From positions 62,001 through 126,000 of the forward strand of contig NZ_JAAALO010000002.1 in the NCBI RefSeq assembly GCF_009908295.1: a stretch of 64,000 bases of DNA, written 5' to 3'. Under the pieces are notes generated by a model. It saw only the letters and a list, made by a program, of their open reading frames with translations. It made no database searches and was not told the origin of the DNA. The position numbers and the translations under genes are program-made. The DNA comes from Micromonospora rubida (lineage in GTDB: Bacteria > Actinomycetota > Actinomycetes > Mycobacteriales > Micromonosporaceae). Of this stretch, positions 48,436-55,812 are shown piece by piece (positions within the stretch are counted from its first letter, which is position 1; the number at the start of each line of letters is the position of its first letter).

Positions 48436-48598
48436 GTCGATCATCTCCTCAGCCGCATCGCGCGGCATCGGCCGACCGTCACATCGCGTAACGGTCCGAA
48501 GTTTTGAACCCGGCCGACCGGACAGAGCCCTCCCCGGCGGTCCGCTGACCTGCGGGTCTTGGGGGTCACCCCCCACCCCTCGTTACTCAGGGTGACTT
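48436..48598. other. Non-coding gap before terminase small subunit (possible cos/pac region)
   Basis: 163 bp without a convincing gene. It contains the dyad GGGGGTCACCCCC (48563-48575) and the GC-rich stretch CGGTCCGCTGACCTGCGG (48538-48555). Packaging sites often lie just before the small terminase gene, but no overhang can be defined from one sequence. Confidence 0.3.
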
Positions 48599-48871
48599 TC
48601 AGCAGGGCTCGTCGTCGGTGGCTCGCTTGCGTAGCCGGGTCGACGCGTACTCGACGAGGCCGAGCATCCGGTGCAGGGGCACGTCGCTGTCGCGGCTGAG
48701 GCAGCCGATGGCGGTGAGGCTGTCGCCGTCGTCGGCGAAGCTGTGCTGCGCGGTGACCACCACGTACTCGGTGAGCACGTACGGCTGGCCGTCGGAGTAC
48801 GCGGCGAGAGTCTGCTCGATGGCGGCGGTGAGCGTGTCGTCGGCGGCTACCTGCTCGGGTGTCCTGCTCAT
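48599..48871 (-). CDS. Small acidic phage protein
   Basis: 90 residues, starting MSRTPEQVAADDTLTAAIEQ, mixed alpha/beta (PYVLTEYVVVTAQHSFADDGDSLTAIG). It overlaps the HNH gene stop (ATGA). Small proteins of this pattern are common before the terminase in actinophages. Function unknown. Confidence 0.7.
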   Translation of the reverse strand: MSRTPEQVAADDTLTAAIEQTLAAYSDGQPYVLTEYVVVTAQHSFADDGDSLTAIGCLSRDSDVPLHRMLGLVEYASTRLRKRATDDEPC

Positions 48872-49218
48872 CGGGCGTGCCATCCTCCGGGCTGGTGTGT
48901 GGCGGTCTCCCGGCCGTGGCACGAGGCGCACAGGGGCCGGAGCCTGCCGTCCGCGTCGGGGTCGGCCACGCCCTGGGCGACGAGGTCGCGGCGGCTGACC
49001 GGGTGGTGGTCGGCGACGGCGGCCGGGGCGGGGCAGAGCCGGCATCGGGTGTGGCGCCGGAGGTAGTCGGCGCGGCGCCGGGCCCAGGCTGGGCCGTAGC
49101 CGCGCTGGCTGCTGCTGCCTCGCGCCTGGTCTGCCTCGCGTGTGTGCGTGCCGCATCGGCCGCGTGGTGTGAGGTTGGGGCAGCCGGGCGTGGAGCAGAC
49201 CTTGAGCGCGCGGGGCAT
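48868..49218 (-). CDS. HNH endonuclease
   Basis: 116 residues. An N-terminal zinc-like pair (CSTPGCPNLTPRGRCGTH) is followed by the HNH core: RCRLCPAPAAVADHHPVSRRDL and LRPLCASCHGRETATH, with the first CxxC and the last CxxC framing the DHH catalytic site. HNH proteins beside terminase stimulate cos cleavage in several siphophages, and this gene sits just two genes before the small subunit. GGAGGTGACC precedes the ATG at 49218. Confidence 0.9.
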   Translation of the reverse strand: MPRALKVCSTPGCPNLTPRGRCGTHTREADQARGSSSQRGYGPAWARRRADYLRRHTRCRLCPAPAAVADHHPVSRRDLVAQGVADPDADGRLRPLCASCHGRETATHQPGGWHAR

Positions 49219-49232
49219 GGTCACCTCCGCCG

Positions 49233-49274
49233 GGTGGTGCGGGCAGGCCCCGCCGCCAAGGCCTGCCCGCCACC
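49233..49274. terminator. Terminator-like hairpin
   Basis: GGTGGTGCGGGCAGGCC and GGCCTGCCCGCCACC pair over about 15 bp (one two-base bulge) between the HTH gene and the HNH gene. Confidence 0.65.
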
Positions 49275-49384
49275 GCGCCCTGCGTCCTGTCCCCGGGAAC
49301 GCAGCAGCCCGGCGGGACCTGAGTGGTCGACCGTCCGGGCTGTGGGCACACTCCGCCTACGCGGGATGTGAACAAATGATGGGG

Positions 49385-49603
49385 CTACGCGGCGGCAAGG
49401 TCAAGTCGCCGGGGCCGCCCGCGTGGCGAGGTGCGGACGGCATGCTCGATCGCGGCAGCCTCGTCGAGCGGGCTGTAGCCGGCTCGGGTGGTCAACCCTT
49501 TGCGGTCGCGCCAGCGGCGGACCATGGCGGGGGTGATGTCGGGGCCGAGGCGCTCGGCGAGCTGCTCGACGGTGCCCCACTCCCGGCCGTCGATCCGGAT
49601 CAT
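49385..49603 (-). CDS. Small helix-turn-helix protein next to the recombinase (excisionase candidate)
   Basis: 72 residues. WGTVEQLAERLGPDITPAMVRRWRDRKGLTTR is a MerR/Xis-like winged helix. ATG overlaps the recombinase stop (ATGA), so the two are coupled. Recombination directionality factor is the obvious proposal; a plain regulator is the alternative. Confidence 0.7.
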   Translation of the reverse strand: MIRIDGREWGTVEQLAERLGPDITPAMVRRWRDRKGLTTRAGYSPLDEAAAIEHAVRTSPRGRPRRLDLAAA

Positions 49604-50586
49604 GCGCCGAGCCTATCCGCGCTGCCCTGGCGGGCGCGGGCGGCTGCGATGACGCCCATCAGCGAGTAGGCGGGGTGGTTGTCCGGGGACAGGTGGGAGC
49701 GGTCGTAGCCCTCGGTGGTGGCCGGGTTGGCGTGACCGACGGCGTACTGCACGACGCGCAGGTCTCGGCCGGCTGCCAGGTTGAGGGTGACGAAGCTGGC
49801 GCGCAGGACGTGGGGGCCCATCTTGGCGATGAGCGGCTCGGGCAGCCCGGCGGTGGTGGCGAGGCGGACGAGCTGGCGGCGCAGGTTGCGGGGGTCGACG
49901 CGCCCGCCGGTGTCGGTGACGAGCAGCGGCCGGCGGGGTCGGGCGCCGGCGGTGAGCGCGGGCAGCCGGTCGACGTCGCCCCGGGTGGCCAGGTAGGTGG
50001 TGAGGCGCTGGTGGGTGGTGGGGATGAGCGGCACGGCGCGCCGCTTGCGGCCCTTGCCCATGACGTGCAGCACGGTGTGGCCCTGGTCCTGGCCGAGGTC
50101 CTCGATGTAGGCGCCGAGGAGCTCGGCGATGCGCAGCCCGGTGGTGGCGAGGGTCCAGACGATGGCGGCGGTGCGTGGGGTGTCGGCGTCGGCGGCGTCG
50201 AGCAGGGCGACCACCTGCTCGGCGGCCAGGGCCGGCGTCGGCACGGGGTTGGCGACGGGCCGGCCGACCTTGAACTTCGCGGGGTTGCGGCGGAACGCGA
50301 TGTCCTGCTCTTCGAGCCACTCGTACCAGGATCGGACGGCGGAGAGCCGGTTGGCGCGGGTGCCGTCGCTGTAGCCGCGGTCGCGCAGCTCGGTGGCCCA
50401 GAGCTGGCCGTGGGCGGGGACGGCGTTGAACGGGTCGACGCGGTGGTGGGCGCACCAGTCGAGCCAGGAACTGACGCCGTAGCCGTAGCTGCGCGCGGTG
50501 TGGGGGCTGGCGCAGGCGCGCAGGAACGCGGCGACCAGGTCGGCGAGTCGGTCGTGGGTGGTGGTGACGGGCACAAGGTCGGTCAT
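49600..50586 (-). CDS. Tyrosine recombinase (integrase/XerC-like)
   Basis: 328 residues. An N-terminal SAM-like core-binding domain (FLRACASPHTARSYGYGVSSWLDWC) precedes a catalytic domain with all key residues: Arg152 in TGLRIAEL, Lys178 in MGKGRKRR, His259-x-x-Arg262 in GPHVLRASF, His285 in VGHANPATTE and Tyr294 in GYDRSH. It may integrate the element or resolve dimers. It is placed in the middle of the element, about 35 kb from the visible left junction, unlike usual prophages. Confidence 0.92.
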   Translation of the reverse strand: MTDLVPVTTTHDRLADLVAAFLRACASPHTARSYGYGVSSWLDWCAHHRVDPFNAVPAHGQLWATELRDRGYSDGTRANRLSAVRSWYEWLEEQDIAFRRNPAKFKVGRPVANPVPTPALAAEQVVALLDAADADTPRTAAIVWTLATTGLRIAELLGAYIEDLGQDQGHTVLHVMGKGRKRRAVPLIPTTHQRLTTYLATRGDVDRLPALTAGARPRRPLLVTDTGGRVDPRNLRRQLVRLATTAGLPEPLIAKMGPHVLRASFVTLNLAAGRDLRVVQYAVGHANPATTEGYDRSHLSPDNHPAYSLMGVIAAARARQGSADRLGA

Positions 50587-50655
50587 GGCCGGTCCTGTTC
50601 GCGTGTAGTGGATCTATCCGGTGGCGGTGCTGGTGGCGGTCCGGGTGGTTCCTGG

Positions 50656-50673
50656 CAGGGGTGCGAATCCCTG
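50656..50673. other. tRNA T-arm-like hairpin upstream of the recombinase
   Basis: CAGGGGTGCGAATCCCTG has a 5-bp stem and a loop GTGCGAAT resembling a tRNA T-loop (TTCGAAT) with changes. No complete tRNA surrounds it. Phage attP cores that match tRNA 3' ends can look like this, but the evidence is weak. Confidence 0.3.
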
Positions 50674-50717
50674 TTGATCTCACTGCTTAATGACAGTTAT
50701 CGGGTTCGCTGCCCGAG

Positions 50718-50747
50718 GGCCCGGGGCGCACGGTCGCACCCCGGGCC
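50718..50747. terminator. Terminator hairpin
   Basis: GGCCCGGGG and CCCCGGGCC pair around a 12-base loop that is itself partly self-complementary, just past the stop of the MazG-like gene on minus. Confidence 0.7.
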
Positions 50748-50755
50748 GGGGCGGG

Positions 50756-51130
50756 TCAGGCAGTGCGGCGGTCAATCGCCTCGACCCACGCGACGGCGAC
50801 AGCAGCCACCTGGATCAGCTCCTCGCGGAGCTTGGCGGGGTCGGTCTCCGCGTACGCCTCGGCGATCTCCTCGGACAGGATCGCTGTCCAAGTCAGCTCA
50901 CCTCGGGCGGCGAGGTGCTGGCACAGGGCCCGAGCCCGGACGGCAGCCTCCTTGTCCCAGCGGCTCTCCTCGGTGCCGTCGGGGTGGTTCTGCTCGCCCC
51001 ACTGCACGTCCTGGCGGCTGCGCTCCCGGGCGATCTCGTACAGCACCGCGCGGGTGGTGTCGGTCCGCTCGACGTCCTGGTCGACGGCGGCCGGTCGGTC
51101 GGTGAGGGCGTGCGGGTTGAGGTAGCCCAT
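50756..51130 (-). CDS. MazG-like nucleotide pyrophosphohydrolase
   Basis: 124 residues, all-helical. ILYEIARERSRQDVQWGEQNHPDGT-like sequence and then AILSEEIAEAYAETDPAKLREELIQVAAVAVAWVEAI give the EExxE...ExxD/Q metal-binding helices of the all-alpha NTP pyrophosphatase superfamily. Phage MazG-like proteins hydrolyse NTPs or (p)ppGpp-related nucleotides. First gene of the early region on this side of the recombinase. Confidence 0.75.
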   Translation of the reverse strand: MGYLNPHALTDRPAAVDQDVERTDTTRAVLYEIARERSRQDVQWGEQNHPDGTEESRWDKEAAVRARALCQHLAARGELTWTAILSEEIAEAYAETDPAKLREELIQVAAVAVAWVEAIDRRTA

Positions 51131-51203
51131 CGTGGGTCTCCTTCGATCGGGTCATTTGCTCGGGCTGGTGGCGTGTGCGGCCCCCGCGACCGCACCGAGG
51201 TGG

Positions 51204-51368
51204 TCATCGGGCACCGATCCCGTGGTCGCATCGGCACGTGACCACCCAGCAGAACGGGTGCGCGTAGGGGCCGGGGCAGACGCAGGGCGTCGGCTTGCGT
51301 CGGGCGCGCAGGCGCGGCGGGATGATCCACCTGACGTTGATCAACTTGAGGTGGCGGGCGTCGATCAC
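51204..51368 (-). CDS. Small Cys-rich protein
   Basis: 54 residues, with CVCPGPYAHPFC and VTCRCDHG, a likely zinc site, after a basic helix. GTG overlaps the upstream stop (GTGA). Function unknown. Confidence 0.55.
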   Translation of the reverse strand: MIDARHLKLINVRWIIPPRLRARRKPTPCVCPGPYAHPFCWVVTCRCDHGIGAR

Positions 51369-52054
51369 CGGGCACCTCCGACCGCGCCGAGGACGACGTA
51401 GCGGGGCCAGATGTGCACCACGCCGGCCACCGCGCCCTCCATCCCGCACGGGCAGCCGGGCCCGGTGCACAGGCACGGCTGGTGGGGCTGGCCGGGCGGC
51501 TGGCTGCCGTCGCAGACCACCGTCCAGTCGGCTTCGGGGCCGGCGGTCTGGATGTGGAGGGTGGCGCGGCAGCGGCAGGCGGGGCAGGTGGGCGGGATCG
51601 GGCCGCGTAGGGGGGCCCGGCTGGGCGGCGCCCACGGGCCGAGGGTGCGGCGGGCGGACCGGTCGAGCACGGCGAGCGCCTCAGCGGTGCGCTCGGCGGC
51701 GTGGGGGCTCATGCTGGGGATGGCGTGGCGGATGCGGGTGAGCGGGTCCATGCCGGGCGCTCCGGGCAGCAGGCCGGCGAGGGGGTCCAGGGCGCGCAGG
51801 ATGCCGCCGAGCGCCTCCGCGTGGGGGTCGGGGCGGCTGGGGGCCCATGCGCCGATGGCGAGGTCGGCGGTGGGGTCGCCGTGGCCGCCGAGCCCGTGGC
51901 GGCGGCCGAACTGCTGGGAGGGGATGGAGATCTCGCCGCTGCGGTTGCCGTTGACGGCGTCGGCGAGCGAGGCCTTGGCGGCGGACTCGAGCGCGCCCAG
52001 GGCCGCCGCGAGGGAGTACGCGGCGGCCAGGGCGTGGAGGTGGTGCGGGGTCAC
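51365..52054 (-). CDS. Hypothetical phage protein with C-terminal zinc site
   Basis: 229 residues. The N-terminal ~150 are helical (LHALAAAYSLAAALGALESAA and AAERTAEALAVLDRSARRTLG); the C-terminus has CPACRCRA and CLCTGPGCPCG, a treble-Cys zinc pattern frequent in actinophage early proteins. GTG at 52054 overlaps the upstream stop (GTGA). Function unknown. Confidence 0.65.
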   Translation of the reverse strand: MTPHHLHALAAAYSLAAALGALESAAKASLADAVNGNRSGEISIPSQQFGRRHGLGGHGDPTADLAIGAWAPSRPDPHAEALGGILRALDPLAGLLPGAPGMDPLTRIRHAIPSMSPHAAERTAEALAVLDRSARRTLGPWAPPSRAPLRGPIPPTCPACRCRATLHIQTAGPEADWTVVCDGSQPPGQPHQPCLCTGPGCPCGMEGAVAGVVHIWPRYVVLGAVGGAR

Positions 52055-52707
52055 GGTGCTCCTTGCGGTTGAGCGGTCCAGAGGTGCTGGAGCAGGGTGG
52101 GGCGGTCGTCCAGGTCGTCGAGCCAGCCAGTCAGCCGGCCGAGGTTGAGGTCGGGCCCGAACGCCAGGTACGTCCCGTCGGCGGACTCGCATCCGAAGTC
52201 GGCGGCGAGTCGGAGTCGGGCGGCGGAGTTGACCCGGCCCATGTGGATGGTCTTGCCGCGCTCGCGGGCCTCCCGGGTGAGTCGGCGGGCGACGTCGCCG
52301 ACCTTCCATTCGGTGGTGCCGGCGAGGAACAGCACGTCGAAGTCGTCCCACGGGATGAGGCCGTCTTCGCAGCCGTCCTGTGCGGCGAACGCGGCAGGGA
52401 TGCCGAGTGCGCGGATCCGGGGCAGCCAGGGCAGGGATTCGGCGAGGGTCCCTTCGGCGTCGAAAGGGACATCGGGGGCGACTGCCCAGGCGCACCGGTC
52501 GGGTCCGTAGCGGTCGACGGTGTTGGCGAGCCACTCGTACCAGCGGGCGTGTCCGGGCCAGCCCTTGCCGAACTTGCCGTTGTCTGCGGCCCAGGTGGCT
52601 CCGGGTGGGATGCGGTTGCCTTGGGCGGGGGTGGTCATGCAGGCGATCCGTCCGGCGGTCATGGCGGCTCGGATGGCGGGGCTGGATGGTGTCCCGAAGT
52701 AGCGCAT
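52051..52707 (-). CDS. TGT/DpdA-like TIM-barrel protein
   Basis: 218 residues of a family seen in actinophages, starting MRYFGTPSSPAIRAAM. Motifs along the barrel are WAADNGKFGKG (compare DSGGF of tRNA-guanine transglycosylases), WAVAPDVPFDAEGTL, GIPAAFAAQDG, DVLFLAGTTEWKVG and IHMGRVNSAARL. The similarity suggests a base-exchange or nucleotide-binding barrel, related to DpdA proteins that put 7-deazaguanines into DNA. No preQ0 synthesis genes are in the window, so the role is uncertain. Confidence 0.5.
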   Translation of the reverse strand: MRYFGTPSSPAIRAAMTAGRIACMTTPAQGNRIPPGATWAADNGKFGKGWPGHARWYEWLANTVDRYGPDRCAWAVAPDVPFDAEGTLAESLPWLPRIRALGIPAAFAAQDGCEDGLIPWDDFDVLFLAGTTEWKVGDVARRLTREARERGKTIHMGRVNSAARLRLAADFGCESADGTYLAFGPDLNLGRLTGWLDDLDDRPTLLQHLWTAQPQGAP

Positions 52708-52723
52708 GGGGTCACGGGGCTCC

Positions 52724-52942
52724 TCAGGCGACGCGGTTGAGCGGGTTGCGGATGAAGCGGGCGAGGCGCAGGGCGGCCGGGTACGCGGCGGCGGTGTGGA
52801 CGGGGGTGGCCGGGTAGTAGAGGCGGGGGTCGCCGGCGATCCGGATGTGGCTGATGCCGCGGCGGGCGGTCCACCGCGAGACGTAGCCGCGGCCGATGCC
52901 GGCGATGGTGGCGACCTGGTCGGAGGTGAGGAGGTCGATCAC
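52724..52942 (-). CDS. Small HTH protein
   Basis: 72 residues. LLTSDQVATIAGIGRGYVSRWTARRGISH is a winged-helix DNA-binding pattern of the MerR/excisionase kind, followed by PRLYYPATPVHTAAAYPAALRLARF. GGAGGGCAC precedes the GTG, which overlaps the upstream stop. Confidence 0.65.
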   Translation of the reverse strand: MIDLLTSDQVATIAGIGRGYVSRWTARRGISHIRIAGDPRLYYPATPVHTAAAYPAALRLARFIRNPLNRVA

Positions 52943-53019
52943 CGTGCCCTCCGGGGGGTGGCGGTCACCCCCGCCACCAGTGCGGCGGCGGCGGGGATGA
53001 CCAGGCGGCGGAGGGTCAC
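52939..53019 (-). CDS. 26-residue microprotein
   Basis: Starts MTLRRLVIPAAAALVAGVTA, a short membrane helix with a basic start and RRAR end. It overlaps both neighbours by GTGA, which argues for translation. Function unknown. Confidence 0.45.
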   Translation of the reverse strand: MTLRRLVIPAAAALVAGVTATPRRAR

Positions 53020-53192
53020 CGGTGACCCCGGCGATCAAGCTCGGCGACCACGTCGTTGAGCGCGGCGGCCACTCGGGTCCGCTCGTCGGCGTCGGGGTAC
53101 AGGTCGTCGTCGGGCCAGCCCTGCTCCAGGCTGGTGCGGATGACGCTGGCGGCCCGCCAGCAGGCCTCCCGCTTGGCTGCTCGGGCGTCCAC
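53016..53192 (-). CDS. 58-residue helical protein
   Basis: Starts MDARAAKREACWRAASVIR and contains GWPDDDLYPDADERTRVAAALNDVVAELDRRG, acidic and helical. GGGAGGGCTGAGC precedes the GTG at 53192; stop overlaps the next GTG. Function unknown. Confidence 0.6.
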   Translation of the reverse strand: MDARAAKREACWRAASVIRTSLEQGWPDDDLYPDADERTRVAAALNDVVAELDRRGHR

Positions 53193-53195
53193 CGC

Positions 53196-54725
53196 TCAGC
53201 CCTCCCGCGCGGCGTTGGCCGGGTTGTTGGCCGGGCACCGGTCGGCCCGGTGCATGGATCGCATCGTGCGGGCCAGCGCGGCGGGGTGCTGGGTGCAGCC
53301 GGGGTCGGTGCGGGTGCTGTCGACGGCGCCGCACGCCGCCTTCGGGCACGGGCAGTCGCGCTCGGCCTCACCGGGGCCGGTGCCGCGGGCCATGTGCAGC
53401 GGGCTGAGGGTGGTCGGGTAGGCGGGGCTCATGTGGTCGGTGTCGGTGTCGGTGAGGACGGCGGCCTGGTGCTGGGTGGTGTCGGCGGCGATCTGCGCCA
53501 GGGTGGCGTCCCGGCCGGCCCGGTCGGCGACCTGGACGAGCACCGGCCGCATCGCCTCGTCCAGGGCGTCCCACGCGGCGTCGGCGGCGTCCTGCGCGCC
53601 GGCCGGGGCGGAACCGGGGGTGCCGTCGCCGGCGAGGCAGGCGTCGTAGGCGGCGAGGAGGGCGGTGTCGTGCTGCTGGGCGGGCGTGACGCAGTCCAGG
53701 CGGCGGCGGTGCCAGTGCTGGGCCCAGGCGTCGAGGGCGGCGAGCAGCTGGGCCGCCCAGACAGGCAGCTTGTCGTCGCCCTCGTCGTCCTGCTCGTCGT
53801 CGGTCTCGATGTCGATGAGCAGGACCATCCGGGTGGGTCCGCACTCCGCCTCCAGCTCGGTCTCCGAGTCGGCGTGGAGGTCGGCCCGGGTCCAGGTGCC
53901 GCCGGGGCCGGGCCGCCAGATGCGGCCGTCGGTGTCGACCCTGACCGTCTCGCCCCGCTCCAGCAGCTCGGCGACGTCGGCGGCGTCCAGCTCGTCGTCC
54001 TGGCCGTCGTCGGCCGGCTCCGGCGTCGTCGTGTCGCCTCGGCCGATCTTCTCGCCGAGGTGGTGGAGCAGCTCCCCGTAGCTGACGGGCGCCGGCTGGC
54101 AGGTGGTGAGCCAGTCGCGGAGGAGCGCGGGGTCGGCGGCGAGGTAGCTGATGTCGCGGGCGATGTCGCGGTGGACGTCGGCGCGGGTCTGGTCGCGCTC
54201 GTCCATCGCGGCGACGAGCCTTTCGACGGTACGGGTGCGCTCGGCGGCGAGTTGCCCGATGAGGTCGGCGACGCTGGCGGTGGGCGACTGGAGGCCGGCG
54301 CGGTTGAAGGCGGCCCACGCGTCGGTGAGGTGGGCGAGGGCCTCGCCGTGCTCCCGGCGGGCCTGGTCCCGCTCGTCGAGGGCGGCGTCGCGGTCGCGGA
54401 CCATGGCGGCGGTCTCGGCCCGCTCGCGGTGGAGCTGGATGCGGAGGTCGTCGCGCTCCATCTCGATGCGGTCGGCCTCGGTCGGCTCCGGGCGGGTCGG
54501 CTCCGGGGCCCAGATGCCGTTCGTGACGGCGGTGCGGAGGTCGGCGGGGCGGAGCGGGATGCGGTCGGTGGTCGGGTAGAGGACGGCGCGGTCGCCGCTG
54601 CGGGCCTCGATGGCGGCGAGGTCGGCGTGGAAGGCGTCGAGGTGGGCCTTGGACTGGGCGAGCGCGGTGTCGCAGCGGGCGATGGCCTGCTCGATGGGGT
54701 CGCGGGTGTCGGGCTGCTGGGTCAT
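53196..54725 (-). CDS. Large coiled-coil phage protein with Cys-rich C-terminus
   Basis: 509 residues. Residues ~70-190 form charged coiled coil (ADRIEMERDDLRIQLHRERAETAAMVRDRDAA), then an acidic middle (DDGQDDELDAADVAELLERGETVRVD), a segment GRIWRPGPGGTWTRADL, and a C-terminal cluster CPCPKAACGAVD...CTQHPA...CPANNP. Similar early proteins occur in actinophages. No catalytic motif is recognised. Confidence 0.7.
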   Translation of the reverse strand: MTQQPDTRDPIEQAIARCDTALAQSKAHLDAFHADLAAIEARSGDRAVLYPTTDRIPLRPADLRTAVTNGIWAPEPTRPEPTEADRIEMERDDLRIQLHRERAETAAMVRDRDAALDERDQARREHGEALAHLTDAWAAFNRAGLQSPTASVADLIGQLAAERTRTVERLVAAMDERDQTRADVHRDIARDISYLAADPALLRDWLTTCQPAPVSYGELLHHLGEKIGRGDTTTPEPADDGQDDELDAADVAELLERGETVRVDTDGRIWRPGPGGTWTRADLHADSETELEAECGPTRMVLLIDIETDDEQDDEGDDKLPVWAAQLLAALDAWAQHWHRRRLDCVTPAQQHDTALLAAYDACLAGDGTPGSAPAGAQDAADAAWDALDEAMRPVLVQVADRAGRDATLAQIAADTTQHQAAVLTDTDTDHMSPAYPTTLSPLHMARGTGPGEAERDCPCPKAACGAVDSTRTDPGCTQHPAALARTMRSMHRADRCPANNPANAAREG

Positions 54726-54740
54726 GGCGGTCCTTCCGGG

Positions 54741-55124
54741 TCAGGCGGTCGGGTCGGCGGGCGTGATGTCGTTGAGGGGCGGCTGCGGGATGTAGCCGGC
54801 GTCGGCGAGGAGCCGCAGGAAGCGTTCGCCGGTCATCACCACGTAGCCCTCCCCGGGGGAGGTCTTGCCGCGGCGCTTCACCCAGGCGGCACCGACGGAC
54901 GCCCGGTCGTTGCGGCGTTCGGTCTCGGTCTCGTCGAGCCAGCCGGCGAGGTCGATGCGGCTGGCCGACTTGGCTTCGATGACGACTCCGGGAATCCCCG
55001 CGATGTCGCCTCGGTCCTTGGCGCCGCAGAGGGTGCGGCGTTCGGCGTGCGGGACGCCGTTGGCGAGCAGGTAGCCGACGATGGCGGATTCCCAGGCGGT
55101 GCCCTTGCGCTTGCTGGCGCTCAT
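54741..55124 (-). CDS. PD-(D/E)XK nuclease (Holliday-junction-resolvase-like)
   Basis: 127 residues. KGTAWESAIVGYLLANGVPHAERRTLCGAKDRGDIAGIPGVVIEAKS contains an early Glu, the Asp of RGDI and the ExK of VIEAK, the usual order of PD-(D/E)XK resolvases such as Hjc. KRRGKTSPGEGYVVMTGERFL follows. It probably acts on phage replication intermediates. Coupled to neighbours by overlap. Confidence 0.78.
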   Translation of the reverse strand: MSASKRKGTAWESAIVGYLLANGVPHAERRTLCGAKDRGDIAGIPGVVIEAKSASRIDLAGWLDETETERRNDRASVGAAWVKRRGKTSPGEGYVVMTGERFLRLLADAGYIPQPPLNDITPADPTA

Positions 55125-55459
55125 CAGTAGGGGATCCCTTCGGTTCGGGGCGTGATGGTCGGGGTGGTGGTGGCGCGCTGGTCGGCGGGGACCTGGCGGT
55201 GGCAGGCGTGTTCGGCGAGCACCGGGCCGGTGAGGGCGGTGCCAGCGATGCGGCCGGCGTCGCGGTGCACGAGGCCGTCGCGGGTGAGGGTGTAGGTGTT
55301 CAGGCCGGCGCAGAGGACGTGGATCTCACCGGCCCGGTTGAGGGGCACCAGGTCGACGCGGGCGCGCAGGCCTTCGGCGTGGCCGGTGAGCACGGTGGCG
55401 CCGCAGCGGGCGTGGATGCCCGGCTTGACGGGGGTGGTGATCAGCGGGCCCGTCATCAC
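55124..55459 (-). CDS. Hypothetical phage protein
   Basis: 111 residues, beta-rich (ARVDLVPLNRAGEIHVLCAGLNTYTLTRDGLVHRDAGR), ending in a Thr/Pro tail. Two start ATGs in a row lie at 55459. Overlaps its neighbours. No known domain. Confidence 0.6.
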   Translation of the reverse strand: MMTGPLITTPVKPGIHARCGATVLTGHAEGLRARVDLVPLNRAGEIHVLCAGLNTYTLTRDGLVHRDAGRIAGTALTGPVLAEHACHRQVPADQRATTTPTITPRTEGIPY

Positions 55460-55812
55460 TGCCGCCCGGTGCTGGCGGGGATTGCCAGGGTCGCGGCGGC
55501 GCTGCCAGGGTGCTGCTTCGACCCTGGCAGCGGGTGTTTCTGCTGGTCAGTGCCGAAATTTGGCCGGCTGGTGCCAGGGTGCCAGGGTCGGTTCCCTGTC
55601 GTGGTGCTCTTCTGGGTAGAGAGATAATTCTTCTTAGGGTGCCCTAAGTGCCTTTTATTTCTGTCTTCCTTTACGCGGAAGACGTTGACAAACACCCTGG
55701 CAAACCCTGGTAGCCCCAGCTCAGAGGCGGTTTCGACCCTGGTAAGACCCTGGCAATGACCCTGGCAGCGACCCTGGCAATCGGTCATAACGGACGGGCG
55801 GCGGATGTTCAC
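55456..55812 (-). CDS. Reading frame across the origin-like region (doubtful gene)
   Basis: 118 codons that start by GTGA overlap with the helicase stop and end by ATGA overlap with the next gene, which favours translation. But the product is low in complexity, repeats the encoded iterons (CQG, GLT/LPG patterns) and has no domain. The DNA is probably under selection as an origin. It may be both, like the ori inside lambda O. Confidence 0.35.
   Translation of the reverse strand: MNIRRPSVMTDCQGRCQGHCQGLTRVETASELGLPGFARVFVNVFRVKEDRNKRHLGHPKKNYLSTQKSTTTGNRPWHPGTSRPNFGTDQQKHPLPGSKQHPGSAAATLAIPASTGRQ
55483..55779. repeat. Iteron array with AT-rich centre, candidate replication origin
   Basis: The 9-mer TGCCAGGGT or its complement ACCCTGGCA/ACCCTGGTA occurs 11 times: plus-oriented at 55483, 55503, 55572, 55580; inverted at 55521, 55694, 55704, 55736, 55747, 55759, 55771. 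The last four are 11-12 bp apart, one helical turn. The two groups flank the AT-rich stretch 55608-55690. It directly follows the primase-helicase gene. Confidence 0.75.

Noticed and set aside
47947..48576. Longer start for the small terminase (GTG at 48576)
   Set aside because: The extra 47 residues have no family character and run into the presumed packaging region; ATG 48435 has a good ribosome site.
50656..50673. A tRNA gene upstream of the recombinase
   Set aside because: Only a T-arm-like hairpin is present; acceptor, D and anticodon arms cannot be formed from the flanks.
53022..55130. A 702-codon plus-strand frame in the early region
   Set aside because: Its product is Gly/Val-rich and without domains; the minus-strand frames have overlaps, ribosome sites and recognisable families.
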